A stretch of 64,000 bases of DNA from HXMU1420-13 sp034669965 (GCA_034669965.1 JAXMOK010000001.1:124001-188000), one strand, 5' to 3'. Counted from the first letter of the stretch, positions 34,931-43,663 are shown. Numbers and translations are program-made. Notes: generated by a model not told the origin, from the sequence alone.

Positions 34931-34931
34931 A

Positions 34932-35897
34932 TCAACCCGCAGTTTTCGACAGTTCGGATTTTGGTGATCGCTCTATTCTTGAGTATAAGGTCAGATTCTT
35001 ATCTGTAAAAAAGCGGAGCAATAATTTCGACCAAGAGGTGTGATAATACAGCGTATCGTAGAACTCAGGAGCCATTTTACGAAGCTTTTCGAGGTTGTTC
35101 CAGGGTATGCCCGGGAAGTCATGATGCTCGTTATGATAGCCAATATTAAACGTGATTTTATTTAGCCAACCGTAATACGAATAGGTTTCCTGATCTTCAT
35201 GAACCACGTAATGCTCTTGAATCCAACGAGCGCCAAGTGGGTGTAAGCCTAAGCCAAAAACGGTTGATAAAAACAGGTAGAAAAACGCATATGGCCCCAT
35301 GAAGTATAATATGGCTACATCGAATAAAATTACGGCGGCTACATTTACGTATGCCCATTTGGTTACGTAATTCATGGTGTGCTTCCGAAGTGGACGTAAA
35401 GAAACTGCTAGCGGCTGTAGCAGCATCCATAAAATTTTACCAAAAGGTGTGTTTTCTATCAGTTTTGCCTCCCAATGCAAAGGAAGATCAAAATCCATAT
35501 CGTACTCCCCTTGATGAGAGTGATGTTTGATATGAGTAACCGAAAAAATTGCATAACTCGGCGTGCACGAAGTAAGATTAGCTAATATCCCCGAGAGCAT
35601 ATTTGCCGTTTTATTCTTAAACACCAGATGATGCGTACACTCATGCTTTAGACAAAATGCAGAGTGATTAAAAAACGCCCCTACAAAATAAGCTGCTCCT
35701 ACTACCCACCAAAAAGATGCATCGTTTACCAGATAAGCGATAATTAATTGCCCGAAAAACAGAAACAATATCCAACCAAATGTGGCCGGATTTCGACCGT
35801 ACAATGTTTTTACCTCCGGATGAGATTTTAGGATAGCTCTGCGACGCACCACGTGAGGATCAATAGTATCGGTTTGTATATAATTTGATTCTGCCAT
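34932..35897 (-). CDS. Membrane fatty-acid desaturase-family protein
   Basis: A 321-residue integral membrane di-iron enzyme. The three histidine boxes are present: HECTHH near residue 93, HIKHHSHQG near 128 and HNEHHD near 263. Several membrane spans flank them. This pattern fits acyl-lipid or sphingolipid desaturases (the LNKITFNIGYHNEHHDFPGIPW segment resembles dihydroceramide delta-4 desaturases). Substrate is therefore uncertain between fatty acid and sphingolipid. The stop lies one base from the convergent barrel gene, and no terminator separates them. Confidence 0.87.
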   Translation of the reverse strand: MAESNYIQTDTIDPHVVRRRAILKSHPEVKTLYGRNPATFGWILFLFFGQLIIAYLVNDASFWWVVGAAYFVGAFFNHSAFCLKHECTHHLVFKNKTANMLSGILANLTSCTPSYAIFSVTHIKHHSHQGEYDMDFDLPLHWEAKLIENTPFGKILWMLLQPLAVSLRPLRKHTMNYVTKWAYVNVAAVILFDVAILYFMGPYAFFYLFLSTVFGLGLHPLGARWIQEHYVVHEDQETYSYYGWLNKITFNIGYHNEHHDFPGIPWNNLEKLRKMAPEFYDTLYYHTSWSKLLLRFFTDKNLTLYSRIERSPKSELSKTAG

Positions 35898-35940
35898 ATC
35901 TAAAAATTGAATGAGTGAATTTGAATTGGTAAGAAATTGA

Positions 35941-36747
35941 TCACACTAAGAAGTAGATCAAACCTCCCCCACCTACTACCCAGCAGTAATACGCAAAGTA
36001 ATGAAAGCCCTGTTTCTTTAAAATGATAATCAAGTATTTAAGAGCGTAATAACCAGAAATAAAGGCTGTGAAAAACCCAACCAACAAGCTAGAAATCTGT
36101 GAATTACTAATCCCAACTTCCAGTACTTCACCCATCTGCAGGATCATGGCACCTGCTATAACAGGAATCACCATCAAAAAAGAGAAATTCGCAGCTTCCT
36201 CTCTGCTGATACCCAAATATAACGAAGTTGAGATCGTAGAACCGGAACGGCTTATCCCTGGGATCATCGCAAAAGCCTGAGCTATACCAATCATAAAAGC
36301 TTTTTTTGTTGTAATCTCGCCTTCCGGATTCTTGATGAATTTAGTTAGAAATAAAATTATCCCAGTTACAATCAACATCCCACAAACAAAAATTGGATTC
36401 ATAAAAATACCCTCGATGTAGTCTTTAAGTGTGAAACCAACTATAAAAGCAGGGATCATACTAATCAGGATAAAACCAATTACCTTAACGTCTTTATCTG
36501 TTTTTGCAATCGATGGTGCGCCAATAAATCGAAATAGTGCTTTTATCAGATTAAGTATCTCTGTTTTGTAGTAAATTACGATACTGCACAGTGTACCAAA
36601 ATGAACTACCACCTCGAAGGTAATCCCCATTTCGGTATCGCTATTCAGTATATATCGCCCTAATGCAAGATGCCCCGAACTACTTATTGGTAAAAATTCT
36701 GTTAACCCTTGAATGAGTCCTAGTAAAAAAGATTGTAAAATGTCCAT
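35941..36747 (-). CDS. uppP: Undecaprenyl-diphosphatase (BacA type)
   Basis: Removes phosphate from undecaprenyl diphosphate so the lipid carrier can be reused in wall synthesis; this complements uppS at the left edge. The 268-residue membrane protein carries the BacA signatures LGLIQGLTEFLPISSSGHLALG at residues 9-30 and IPGISRSGSTISTSLYLGISREEAANFSFL near 160-190. Eight hydrophobic helices are visible. It lies 43 bases upstream of the desaturase on the same strand and is divergent from the MoxR gene. Confidence 0.96.
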   Translation of the reverse strand: MDILQSFLLGLIQGLTEFLPISSSGHLALGRYILNSDTEMGITFEVVVHFGTLCSIVIYYKTEILNLIKALFRFIGAPSIAKTDKDVKVIGFILISMIPAFIVGFTLKDYIEGIFMNPIFVCGMLIVTGIILFLTKFIKNPEGEITTKKAFMIGIAQAFAMIPGISRSGSTISTSLYLGISREEAANFSFLMVIPVIAGAMILQMGEVLEVGISNSQISSLLVGFFTAFISGYYALKYLIIILKKQGFHYFAYYCWVVGGGGLIYFLV

Positions 36748-36819
36748 TGACGTTTGAAGGTTAAGATGAAAGGCGAGAAATTAAGAACTTAATTAATAGA
36801 TAACTACCAAACTTATACA

Positions 36820-37821
36820 ATGAGCGAGCAAACTATTGACATGGAAGCACTGCAGAAGAAAATTGAAAGCAGCAGTGTGTTTATCGATGATATTAGAGTA
36901 GAATTGGACAAAGTAATTATTGGCCAACATTATATGATCGATCGGTTATTGATTGGATTGTTAACCAATGGGCACGTATTACTTGAAGGAGTACCCGGTT
37001 TGGCTAAAACGCTCACAGTATCGTCGCTTGCTAAAGTGATCGATACCGATTTTCAGAGAATTCAGTTTACTCCGGATCTTTTACCTGCCGATTTGATTGG
37101 TACGCTCATCTACAATCAAAAAGAAGGTGATTTCTTCGTAAAACAAGGACCTATTTTTGCGAATATCATTCTTGCGGACGAGATTAACCGTTCACCGGCA
37201 AAAGTACAGAGTGCCTTGCTCGAAGCCATGCAGGAAAAACAGGTTACTATTGGCGAAGAAACCTTTAAGCTCGACGAACCATTTTTAGTGCTAGCTACCC
37301 AAAACCCTGTAGAACAGGAAGGTACTTATCCACTACCGGAAGCGCAGGTTGATCGTTTTATGCTCAAGCTAAAAATTGGATATCCAACTGAGAACGAAGA
37401 GTTGGAAATTATGCGACGAATGGCAAAAACGGGTTCCAAAGTAGAGTTATCAAAAGTAGTTGATGTTTCTACCATATTAAAAGCGAGGGAAACTGTTAAT
37501 GAAATTTATATTGATGAAAAAGTAGAGAAATACATTGTTGATTTAGTATTTGCTACCAGAAAACCCAAAAATTACGGACTTGATGATCTAGTTGATTTAA
37601 TTAGCTTTGGGGCCTCACCACGTGCTACTATTAACTTAAACCTTGCAGCCCGAGCTCAGGCCTTTATGGAACACCGAGCATACGTTACTCCCGAAGATGT
37701 ACGTACGATTGCAATGGATGTGCTAAGGCATCGCATCATCCCTACTTTCGAAGCCGAAGCTGAGGATATTTCTGCAGAAGATATCGTAGAAAAAATTATG
37801 CAGAACGTATTAGTTCCGTAA
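36820..37821 (+). CDS. MoxR-family AAA+ ATPase
   Basis: A cytoplasmic chaperone-like ATPase that usually works with von Willebrand factor A-domain proteins to activate or mature partners. The 333-residue protein has Walker A LEGVPGLAKT near residue 57, Walker B ILADEINRSPAKVQSALLEAM near 118 and sensor 1 LATQNPVEQEGTYPLPEAQVDRF near 160, the MoxR hallmark. The usual neighbours (DUF58 and VWA genes) are not adjacent: the next gene is a small basic protein and then a convergent NUDIX gene. Isolation of moxR from its partner genes is unusual but occurs in this group. Confidence 0.93.
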   Translation: MSEQTIDMEALQKKIESSSVFIDDIRVELDKVIIGQHYMIDRLLIGLLTNGHVLLEGVPGLAKTLTVSSLAKVIDTDFQRIQFTPDLLPADLIGTLIYNQKEGDFFVKQGPIFANIILADEINRSPAKVQSALLEAMQEKQVTIGEETFKLDEPFLVLATQNPVEQEGTYPLPEAQVDRFMLKLKIGYPTENEELEIMRRMAKTGSKVELSKVVDVSTILKARETVNEIYIDEKVEKYIVDLVFATRKPKNYGLDDLVDLISFGASPRATINLNLAARAQAFMEHRAYVTPEDVRTIAMDVLRHRIIPTFEAEAEDISAEDIVEKIMQNVLVP

Positions 37822-37897
37822 TACTATTTCTAATTTTTAATATTTCAATAATTCTATTATAGTTTAATGTAGATTTTACATTAGATGATAGAGAATT

Positions 37898-38146
37898 ATG
37901 AAAATTAAAATGGTTCCTAGGGGGAACATTTCAAGCTCGAGGAAAAAAAGCTCGAAATATTCGCCATTAACTGAAGCCCTGTCTAAGCTAAAGCCCGGTG
38001 GCGATGCTGTTCAGGTTAAGTATGCCAACGAAAAAGAGCTTAGCTCGGCACGTAATGTGGTATATGCATATAACCGTGAAAACGATAAAAAGGTGAAGAG
38101 CAAGAAAGACTCGCAGAATAAAATTGTATTCTTTTATTTGAAGTGA
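37898..38146 (+). CDS. Small basic protein of unknown function
   Basis: An 82-residue protein I do not recognise. It is lysine-rich and without a signal peptide or membrane helix. A short basic tail (residues 1-20, KIKMVPRGNISSSRKKSSKY) is followed by LTEALSKLKPGGDAVQVKYANEKELSSARNVVYAYNREND and a lysine-rich loop, then the strand KIVFFYLK. The regular pattern of helix, strand, helix and strand, and the high positive charge, would suit a nucleic-acid-binding protein, which is inference only. It stops two bases before the convergent NUDIX gene. A dyad or terminator was not seen in the 76-base gap after moxR. Confidence 0.65.
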   Translation: MKIKMVPRGNISSSRKKSSKYSPLTEALSKLKPGGDAVQVKYANEKELSSARNVVYAYNRENDKKVKSKKDSQNKIVFFYLK

Positions 38147-38147
38147 T

Positions 38148-38834
38148 TTAATTCACCTCAAAATAAATTCCTTTCTTCTGCAATTGTTCATAAATCGACT
38201 TATTAAACTTGAACAGTTTGGCTGGCCTTCCTGCTCCCTTTTGCTCTGCAAACTCATTTAGTTCTTCAATTATACCATAGCTCATTACTTTCTTTTTGAA
38301 ATTTCTCCTGTCGATAGGTGATTCCAATAAAGAATTATATAACTCTTCCAAATCTGAAAAAGGAAACTTCTTTCCCAATAATTCAAATCCAATTGGTTCA
38401 TATTGTACCTTAGTACGTAGCCTTTTGAATGCTACCTTGATAATTTTATCGTGATCAAACGCCAATTCGGGTAACTCATTTATATTAAACCATTGAGCTT
38501 CACTAGCATCAGTACTTGCATACAACTCTTTATAAGTTTCAGAATTAATTAATCCAAAATAAGCCACAGTAATAACACGGGTTCTGGGATCTCTTTCTAC
38601 CTCACCGAACGTATATAGCTGCTCTAAATAATTAATTGATAGTCCGGTTTCTTCTTTTAACTCTCTTTCAATCGCTTGATCTAGATTTTCATTTTGTTTA
38701 ATGAACCCACCGGGAAGTGCCCATCTATCTTTGAACGGAGAATACTTCCGCTTTATTAACAGGAGATTGATACCTCTAATTTTACTGTACCCGAATACTA
38801 CAGCATCTACAGATATTCTTATTTCATCACTCAT
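38148..38834 (-). CDS. NUDIX-domain protein with C-terminal winged helix (NrtR-like regulator)
   Basis: A 228-residue two-domain protein. The N-terminal NUDIX domain (about residues 7-140) has a complete NUDIX box from Gly43 to Leu65, with Glu49, Arg57, Glu58, Glu61, Glu62 and Gly64 in place, so hydrolysis may be retained. Residues 145-228 form a winged-helix-like domain ending in GAGRPAKLFKF, a motif typical of NrtR-family regulators. Such proteins sense NAD-derived or sugar-nucleotide ligands through the NUDIX fold and bind DNA through the C-terminal domain. The gene is divergent from an SPFH/NAD-kinase-like pair, and the intergenic region has two inverted 13-bp elements, consistent with it controlling both directions (inference). 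Confidence 0.87.
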   Translation of the reverse strand: MSDEIRISVDAVVFGYSKIRGINLLLIKRKYSPFKDRWALPGGFIKQNENLDQAIERELKEETGLSINYLEQLYTFGEVERDPRTRVITVAYFGLINSETYKELYASTDASEAQWFNINELPELAFDHDKIIKVAFKRLRTKVQYEPIGFELLGKKFPFSDLEELYNSLLESPIDRRNFKKKVMSYGIIEELNEFAEQKGAGRPAKLFKFNKSIYEQLQKKGIYFEVN

Positions 38835-38883
38835 TAACTACTGTTTTTATTTCAATTAATTTATTCAACTACACTCAATTTAG

Positions 38884-38896
38884 TTAATTGTGTAAA
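38884..38896 (+). promoter_or_regulatory. Operator-like element, copy 1
   Basis: TTAATTGTGTAAA, one of two perfect inverted copies in the 144-base divergent control region. It lies 50 bases upstream of the NUDIX start. A degenerate half-site (ACACTCAATT, about 38871-38880) faces it, so the full site may be a dyad of roughly 25 bases. Binding by the NUDIX regulator is inferred. Confidence 0.55.
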
Positions 38897-38953
38897 TAAA
38901 ACGCAATTTTAATTTGCCATTATCAAAAAGGTTTATATCTTATTTGTGTCATT

Positions 38954-38966
38954 TTTACACAATTAA
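38954..38966 (-). promoter_or_regulatory. Operator-like element, copy 2 (inverted)
   Basis: TTTACACAATTAA is the exact reverse complement of the element 70 bases to its left. It also forms the right half of a dyad TTGTGT-7 bases-ACACAA (38944-38962). It ends one base before AAGGAG, the ribosome binding site of the SPFH gene, so binding here should block transcription or initiation of that operon. Confidence 0.55.
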
Positions 38967-38978
38967 AGGAGCAGTATT

Positions 38979-39992
38979 ATGTTAGGTGTTAATTATCTTA
39001 AATTCGACCCAATGAATTACGTAATGTATTATCGAAACGGAAAACTAATTAAAGAAGGAAAGGGTCTCTCCTTTTTTTATCTCAATCAGAATTCATCTAT
39101 TGTTTCAATTCCTCTAAATAGTCAAGACATCCCATTCATTTTTAAAGTTCTATCTAACGATTATCAAAAAGTTAGTGTTCAAGGACAAATTACATTTGTG
39201 ATAGCAGACCCCAAGAAAATCGGTGATCTACTTGATCTTACTGTTAATAGATTTAAATCATATATATCTGATGACATAGACAAGTTATCACAGCGAATAA
39301 TTAATGAAGCACAGACAATTGTAGGATCGTTTGTGCAAAACCAATCTGTTACTTCTGTACTAACACTGCGAAATGAGCTTGATAACGAGCTTTACGAAAG
39401 TCTTAAAAAATCTAAAATCATTAACAGTCTAGGTTTAGAAATACTCAGTGTTAGCGTTTTAGGAATAAACGCAGATCCTGAGATGCAAAGAGCATTAGAA
39501 GCAAAAACAAGAGAAGCACTTCAGCAAGATGCAGATAAAGCTATCTATGATCGGAGAAACTTTGCCGTTGAACAAGAGCGTAAAATCAAAGAAAGTGAAT
39601 TAAATACCGAAATCGCTGTTGAAGAAAAACAAAAACAGATTGCTGAGAAAAAAATGGAAACTGATTTGACATTACATGAAAATGAAAATCAGCTCAAACA
39701 GCTCCAAATGGAATCTGATCTGGAACTTGAGACAAAAAATAGTGACTTAGTTAAACTTAAAACAAAGAATTTAAAGCAAGAAGCTGATGCTCGTGGCTAT
39801 CAATTAGAGGCAGAAATTAAAGCATTTAGAGATGTAGACTGGAGAGTAATAAGTGCATTGCACTCAAATGATTCTGATCCAAGAAATAATATTGCTATGG
39901 CTTTCAGAGAGCTAGCTAGTAATCACAATAAAATTAATAATCTAAATATTTCTCCTGATCTGATTCAGAATCTTTTAACTCAAGAATCATGA
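38979..39992 (+). CDS. SPFH/prohibitin-domain coiled-coil protein without membrane anchor
   Basis: A 337-residue protein. Residues about 10-180 have the strand-helix pattern of an SPFH (band 7) domain, with IPLNSQDIPFIFKVLSNDYQKVSVQGQITFVIADPKKI and GLEILSVSVLGINADPEMQRALEAKTREA. Residues 180-275 are a long charged coiled coil (KIKESELNTEIAVEEKQKQIAEKKMETDL). No transmembrane helix precedes the SPFH domain, so it is probably a soluble or peripherally bound scaffold that oligomerises. AAGGAG lies 8 bases before the ATG. The stop overlaps the next gene's ATG by four bases (ATGA), so it is tightly coupled with the NAD-kinase-like protein. A lattice or cage that localises its partner is inference. 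Confidence 0.85.
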   Translation: MLGVNYLKFDPMNYVMYYRNGKLIKEGKGLSFFYLNQNSSIVSIPLNSQDIPFIFKVLSNDYQKVSVQGQITFVIADPKKIGDLLDLTVNRFKSYISDDIDKLSQRIINEAQTIVGSFVQNQSVTSVLTLRNELDNELYESLKKSKIINSLGLEILSVSVLGINADPEMQRALEAKTREALQQDADKAIYDRRNFAVEQERKIKESELNTEIAVEEKQKQIAEKKMETDLTLHENENQLKQLQMESDLELETKNSDLVKLKTKNLKQEADARGYQLEAEIKAFRDVDWRVISALHSNDSDPRNNIAMAFRELASNHNKINNLNISPDLIQNLLTQES

Positions 39993-40894
39993 AATTTGAA
40001 AGAATTATAGTAGTAAGATCTAAGACTTTTCTGGAAGAATTAGTTGAGCGTTTTAATTCTAAAGAACAGGCAAAATTTTATTTAGAAAGATCTGGTAGAA
40101 ATTTTACAGAGATCATTAATGATCATGAGAATTTCTATCAATCGTTAAATCAAATTCGACCACTTTTAAATCTTGTTGAACGTCATAAATTTTTAGATAA
40201 GTCTTTCCTTCCTAATTACATTTTCACTGAAGGCGATTTAATTATTGGAATTGGCCAAGATGGACTAATAGCTAATATTGCAAAATATGCTAATGGACAA
40301 CCAATAATTGGTATAAATCCAAATCCTGCAATCTATGATGGTATTCTTTTACCATTTGAAAATCTAACAGAGAAAGATGCATCGAGAATTATACACGGCG
40401 AATATGATAAACGAAAGGTAGTTATGGCTCGAGCAGATTTTAGTGACGGTCAAAGCCTACTAGCTTTTAACGATTTTTTCATAGGCCCTAAATCGCATAC
40501 TTCAGCGCGTTATAGTTTAAAATTTGAAGAAACTGAAGAAAGCCAAAGTAGTAGTGGTATTATAGTAAGTACCGGAATTGGCTCTACAGGCTGGTTAAGC
40601 TCCATTAATAATATGATAACATCTTTAGGAGGGAAGACAGATAAATTGAAATTAGATCCTAAAATTGAAAAACTCTTTTTTGTAGTACGTGAGCCATTTA
40701 TTAGTAAATCATCAACCGCTTCTATCACCCATGGAATAATATCAAATAAACAGCCACTGATCATTCATTCTAAAATGGTAGAGAAAGGAGTATTGTTTAG
40801 CGATGGAATCGAAACAGATTTTGTCTCATTCAACATCGGAACATCAGTTGAAATTAGACCTGCAAAAGAAAGAGCCAACCTAGTTCTAAATTAA
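39989..40894 (+). CDS. Diverged NAD-kinase-like (diacylglycerol/NAD kinase fold) protein
   Basis: A 301-residue protein with degenerate NAD-kinase landmarks in order. GIGQDGLIANIAKY (residues 87-100) replaces GGDGT, with the following GQPIIGINPNP like the family's PILGINTG. AFNDFFIG (159-166) stands for the NE motif, and IVSTGIGSTGWLSS (192-205) for TPTGSTAYSLS. The catalytic Asp of GxDG is kept at residue 91. The N-terminal 75 residues are a helical domain longer than usual. It therefore probably binds a nucleotide or phosphorylates a related substrate, but NADP synthesis is not proven. It overlaps the SPFH gene, and its expression is presumably controlled by the divergent NUDIX gene. Confidence 0.78.
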   Translation: MKFERIIVVRSKTFLEELVERFNSKEQAKFYLERSGRNFTEIINDHENFYQSLNQIRPLLNLVERHKFLDKSFLPNYIFTEGDLIIGIGQDGLIANIAKYANGQPIIGINPNPAIYDGILLPFENLTEKDASRIIHGEYDKRKVVMARADFSDGQSLLAFNDFFIGPKSHTSARYSLKFEETEESQSSSGIIVSTGIGSTGWLSSINNMITSLGGKTDKLKLDPKIEKLFFVVREPFISKSSTASITHGIISNKQPLIIHSKMVEKGVLFSDGIETDFVSFNIGTSVEIRPAKERANLVLN

Positions 40895-40926
40895 AAAAAG
40901 CCCTGCATCTTGCGATACAGGGCTTT
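40893..40926 (-). terminator. Terminator between convergent NAD-kinase-like and rpsA genes
   Basis: AAAGCCCTG (40897-40905) pairs perfectly with CAGGGCTTT (40918-40926). On the minus strand it runs into a T7 tract, so it ends the cmk-rpsA transcript. On the plus strand it is followed only by TCTAATTTC, so it may work weakly in both directions. Confidence 0.85.
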
Positions 40927-40952
40927 CTAATTTCAATAAGAATTGAGAAGTA

Positions 40953-42866
40953 TTAGTCTTCTTTTTTCTTTTTTGCTGCGGCAGCTTCTTCAGCTTCCAT
41001 CTTTTCTTTTAAAGCAGCCAAACCACTCATTTCACCAAGAGTCGGTGCCCCTGTTTCCATGTTTGCTTCTTCTTCTGCTTTCTTAGCCGCTTTAACTGCT
41101 TTCTTCTGATCAGAATCAAGCTGGCTTAAGTCGATAGATTTACCTGCTTCGTCGAATTTCAATACGAATGCTTCGATTTCCATTCCATCTTTAAACTCAG
41201 GCTCAACCGCTTTCGTTAGGTTTAGGAATGCTTCAGCGCCGTTAGTCAATTTCACAAAAGCACCACGATCGGTTACTTTCACAACTTCTCCTTTCACTTC
41301 GGTACCCGGAGATAATTCACGTGCGTAAATTTCCCAAGGATTTTCAAGCACTTGCTTGTGACCTAATGTGATACGACGGTTGTCGAAATCTACACCAAGG
41401 ATAACCACTTCGATCTCCTGATCTTTGGTTACTACTTCGTTTGGATGCTCAACTTTATCTTCCCAGCTAAGGTCAGAAACGTGGATCAAGCCGTCGATAC
41501 CAGGCTCAAGCTCAACAAACACACCAAAGTTGGTTAAGTTGCGAACAAATCCATTGTGCTTAGAACCGATTGGGAAACGCTCTAGGATGTCTGCCCATGG
41601 ATCGTTGGTTAATTGCTTCACACCAAGTGAAATTTTCTTCTCGTCTTCGTTGATGTTCAACACAATACATTCTACCACATCATCTTTCTCAACAAGTTGA
41701 GATGGATGCTTGATGTGCTGAGTCCAGCTCATTTCAGAAATGTGAATTAAGCCTTCAACGCCTTTTTCAAGCTCGATGAATGCACCGTAATCAGCGATAG
41801 AAACTACGCGACCCTGAACTTTCATGTTCTCAGGATACTTACCGTGAATTTCTTCCCACGGATGCGGTTGTAGTTGCTTCAATCCAAGAGATACACGCTT
41901 GCTACGCTCATCAAAATCGATAACCGCAACGTTTAAGCGCTGATCCAATTGAACGATTTCGCTTGGGTTGTCAACACGTCCCCAAGAAAGGTCGGTAATG
42001 TGAAGAAGACCATCTACGCCACCAAGATCGATGAATACACCGAAGTCGGTAATGTTTTTAACGGCACCTTCAAGAACCTGACCGGCTTCGATCGTTTCAA
42101 GAATTTGCTCTCTTTGCTCTTCAAGATCACTCTCGATTAGCGCACGGTGAGAAACAACCACGTTTTCGGCAGCCATGTTTAGCTTAACAACAGCAAATTC
42201 CATTGTTTTGCCAACATAAGCATCGAAATCACGCACAGGACGTACGTCGATTTGCGAGCCAGGTAAGAATGCGTCGATACCAAATAGATCAACAACCATA
42301 CCACCTTTAATACGGCGCTTGATAAGACCTTCAACCACTTCGCCGGTTTCGTGTGCACCTTCAATTTTTTCCCATGCAAGCAGGATGTCTGCTTTACGGC
42401 GAGATAGAATTAATTGACCTTCTTTATCTTCAACGCGGTCTAGGAATACTTCTACTTCGTCGCCTGGTGCCATGTTTTCGAGCGATTTGTTCGAAAACTC
42501 ATTTACGGCAATAATACCTTCAGATTTAAATCCGATGTCGATTACTACATACTTCTCATCAATAGATACAATTCGACCGGTAACAATTTCTTTTTCTTCA
42601 ATGGTGTTTAATGTATTCTCATACATTCCCATTAATTGGTTGTACTCGTCGGCTGTGTATTCGTCCGATGGGCTATCCAATTGGTCGTAAGTGTAAACTT
42701 CTCCTTCAACATCGCCACTAAACACATGCGTTAGCGCTTCTTCTTTTACTTCTTCAGCCATTTCTTCTGCTGTGGCTTCAGTGGAGGTAGTTTCTTGAGT
42801 TTCTTCAACTACTGCTTCTTCGGTAGCTGCTTCTTGTTCGATGGTTTCTTTTTTGTCTTCTGACAT
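40953..42866 (-). CDS. rpsA: Small-subunit ribosomal protein bS1
   Basis: Binds mRNA on the 30S subunit and helps start translation. The 637-residue protein has an acidic, low-complexity N-terminal extension (residues 1-60), then six S1 repeats recognisable by G-V--I-D-G-FVDL/GVDGLLHITDLSW-type segments: VVIDIGFKSEGIIAVNEF, VVDLFGIDAFLPGSQID, FGVFIDLGGVDGLLHITDLSWGR, YGAFIELEKGVEGLIHISEMSW, FGVFVELEPGIDGLIHVSDLSW and RGAFVKLTNGAEAFLNLT. An Ala/Lys-rich tail ends it. It follows cmk by 58 bases, the usual cmk-rpsA order. Confidence 0.97.
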   Translation of the reverse strand: MSEDKKETIEQEAATEEAVVEETQETTSTEATAEEMAEEVKEEALTHVFSGDVEGEVYTYDQLDSPSDEYTADEYNQLMGMYENTLNTIEEKEIVTGRIVSIDEKYVVIDIGFKSEGIIAVNEFSNKSLENMAPGDEVEVFLDRVEDKEGQLILSRRKADILLAWEKIEGAHETGEVVEGLIKRRIKGGMVVDLFGIDAFLPGSQIDVRPVRDFDAYVGKTMEFAVVKLNMAAENVVVSHRALIESDLEEQREQILETIEAGQVLEGAVKNITDFGVFIDLGGVDGLLHITDLSWGRVDNPSEIVQLDQRLNVAVIDFDERSKRVSLGLKQLQPHPWEEIHGKYPENMKVQGRVVSIADYGAFIELEKGVEGLIHISEMSWTQHIKHPSQLVEKDDVVECIVLNINEDEKKISLGVKQLTNDPWADILERFPIGSKHNGFVRNLTNFGVFVELEPGIDGLIHVSDLSWEDKVEHPNEVVTKDQEIEVVILGVDFDNRRITLGHKQVLENPWEIYARELSPGTEVKGEVVKVTDRGAFVKLTNGAEAFLNLTKAVEPEFKDGMEIEAFVLKFDEAGKSIDLSQLDSDQKKAVKAAKKAEEEANMETGAPTLGEMSGLAALKEKMEAEEAAAAKKKKED

Positions 42867-42924
42867 TGTACTGTTTTGTTAATGTTTTACCTCACAACCG
42901 ACTTTCGGGAGTGGGATAAGGTTA

Positions 42925-43584
42925 TTATTTTTGTGTGGCATTTAAATGAGGGCGAATTTGCTCGCAAATAAAGGCTACTTGTTCTTTAAATGAATATGAA
43001 GTGGTATCAATTTCGATAGCATCTGATGCTTTCTTTAATGGATCTGAATCGCGATTGGAATCTATGTTGTCTCTCGAGGCAATGTTTTCACGAACTTGAT
43101 CTAGACTTACATCGGAGTCGCCCATTTCTTTTAGGCGACGCTGTGCACGAACTTCCAGATCAGCGATCATAAAAAACTTCAATTGTGCATTCGGAAAAAC
43201 AGCAGTACCGAGGTCTCGGCCATCCGCTATATAGTGGTTTTGCAACACGGCATTGTGCATCAATTTGTTAATAAACTCGCGCACTTCAGGCATCGCTGCC
43301 ACCGTGCTCACAGAATTGTTTACTTCCTGAGAGCGAATTTCTTTCGAAACATCATCACCATTCACATACACATTAAAGAAAGCATCAGTGTATTTAAAAC
43401 TGATATTGACTTCATTCAAAGTATCAAAGAACTTATCTCTGTTCTGATCAGACTTGTTATAAATCCATGTGGCAGCACGATATAGGGCTCCAGAATCTAA
43501 ATATTGTATATCTAATTTTTCAGCTACTGCTTTCGCAGTCGAACTTTTGCCGGATCCTGCCGGTCCATCTATAACTACTATCAT
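42925..43584 (-). CDS. cmk: Cytidylate kinase
   Basis: Phosphorylates CMP and dCMP to diphosphates. The 219-residue protein has the P-loop IVVIDGPAGSGKSSTAKAVAEKL at residues 2-24, followed by YLDSGALYRA. It also has the ADGRDLGTAVFPNAQLKFFMIADLEVRAQRR segment near 118-148, with the RD residues that contact CMP. Length is typical. It is the first gene of the cmk-rpsA unit and is divergent from rpsT across a 125-base gap. Confidence 0.96.
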   Translation of the reverse strand: MIVVIDGPAGSGKSSTAKAVAEKLDIQYLDSGALYRAATWIYNKSDQNRDKFFDTLNEVNISFKYTDAFFNVYVNGDDVSKEIRSQEVNNSVSTVAAMPEVREFINKLMHNAVLQNHYIADGRDLGTAVFPNAQLKFFMIADLEVRAQRRLKEMGDSDVSLDQVRENIASRDNIDSNRDSDPLKKASDAIEIDTTSYSFKEQVAFICEQIRPHLNATQK

Positions 43585-43632
43585 AACAGAATAGCTAAAT
43601 TAAGTTTATTCCTTTTTATATTCAATCATTTC

Positions 43633-43663
43633 TTGTTTAGTATTTTAGGAACCCGTAATTTTC
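43633..43663 (+). promoter_or_regulatory. Possible Bacteroidota-type promoter for rpsT
   Basis: TTG at 43633-43635 is followed after 20 bases by TAATTTTC, close to the TTG/TANNTTTG promoter pattern of Bacteroidota. It ends 46 bases before the rpsT start. The match is one base short of consensus. Confidence 0.3.
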
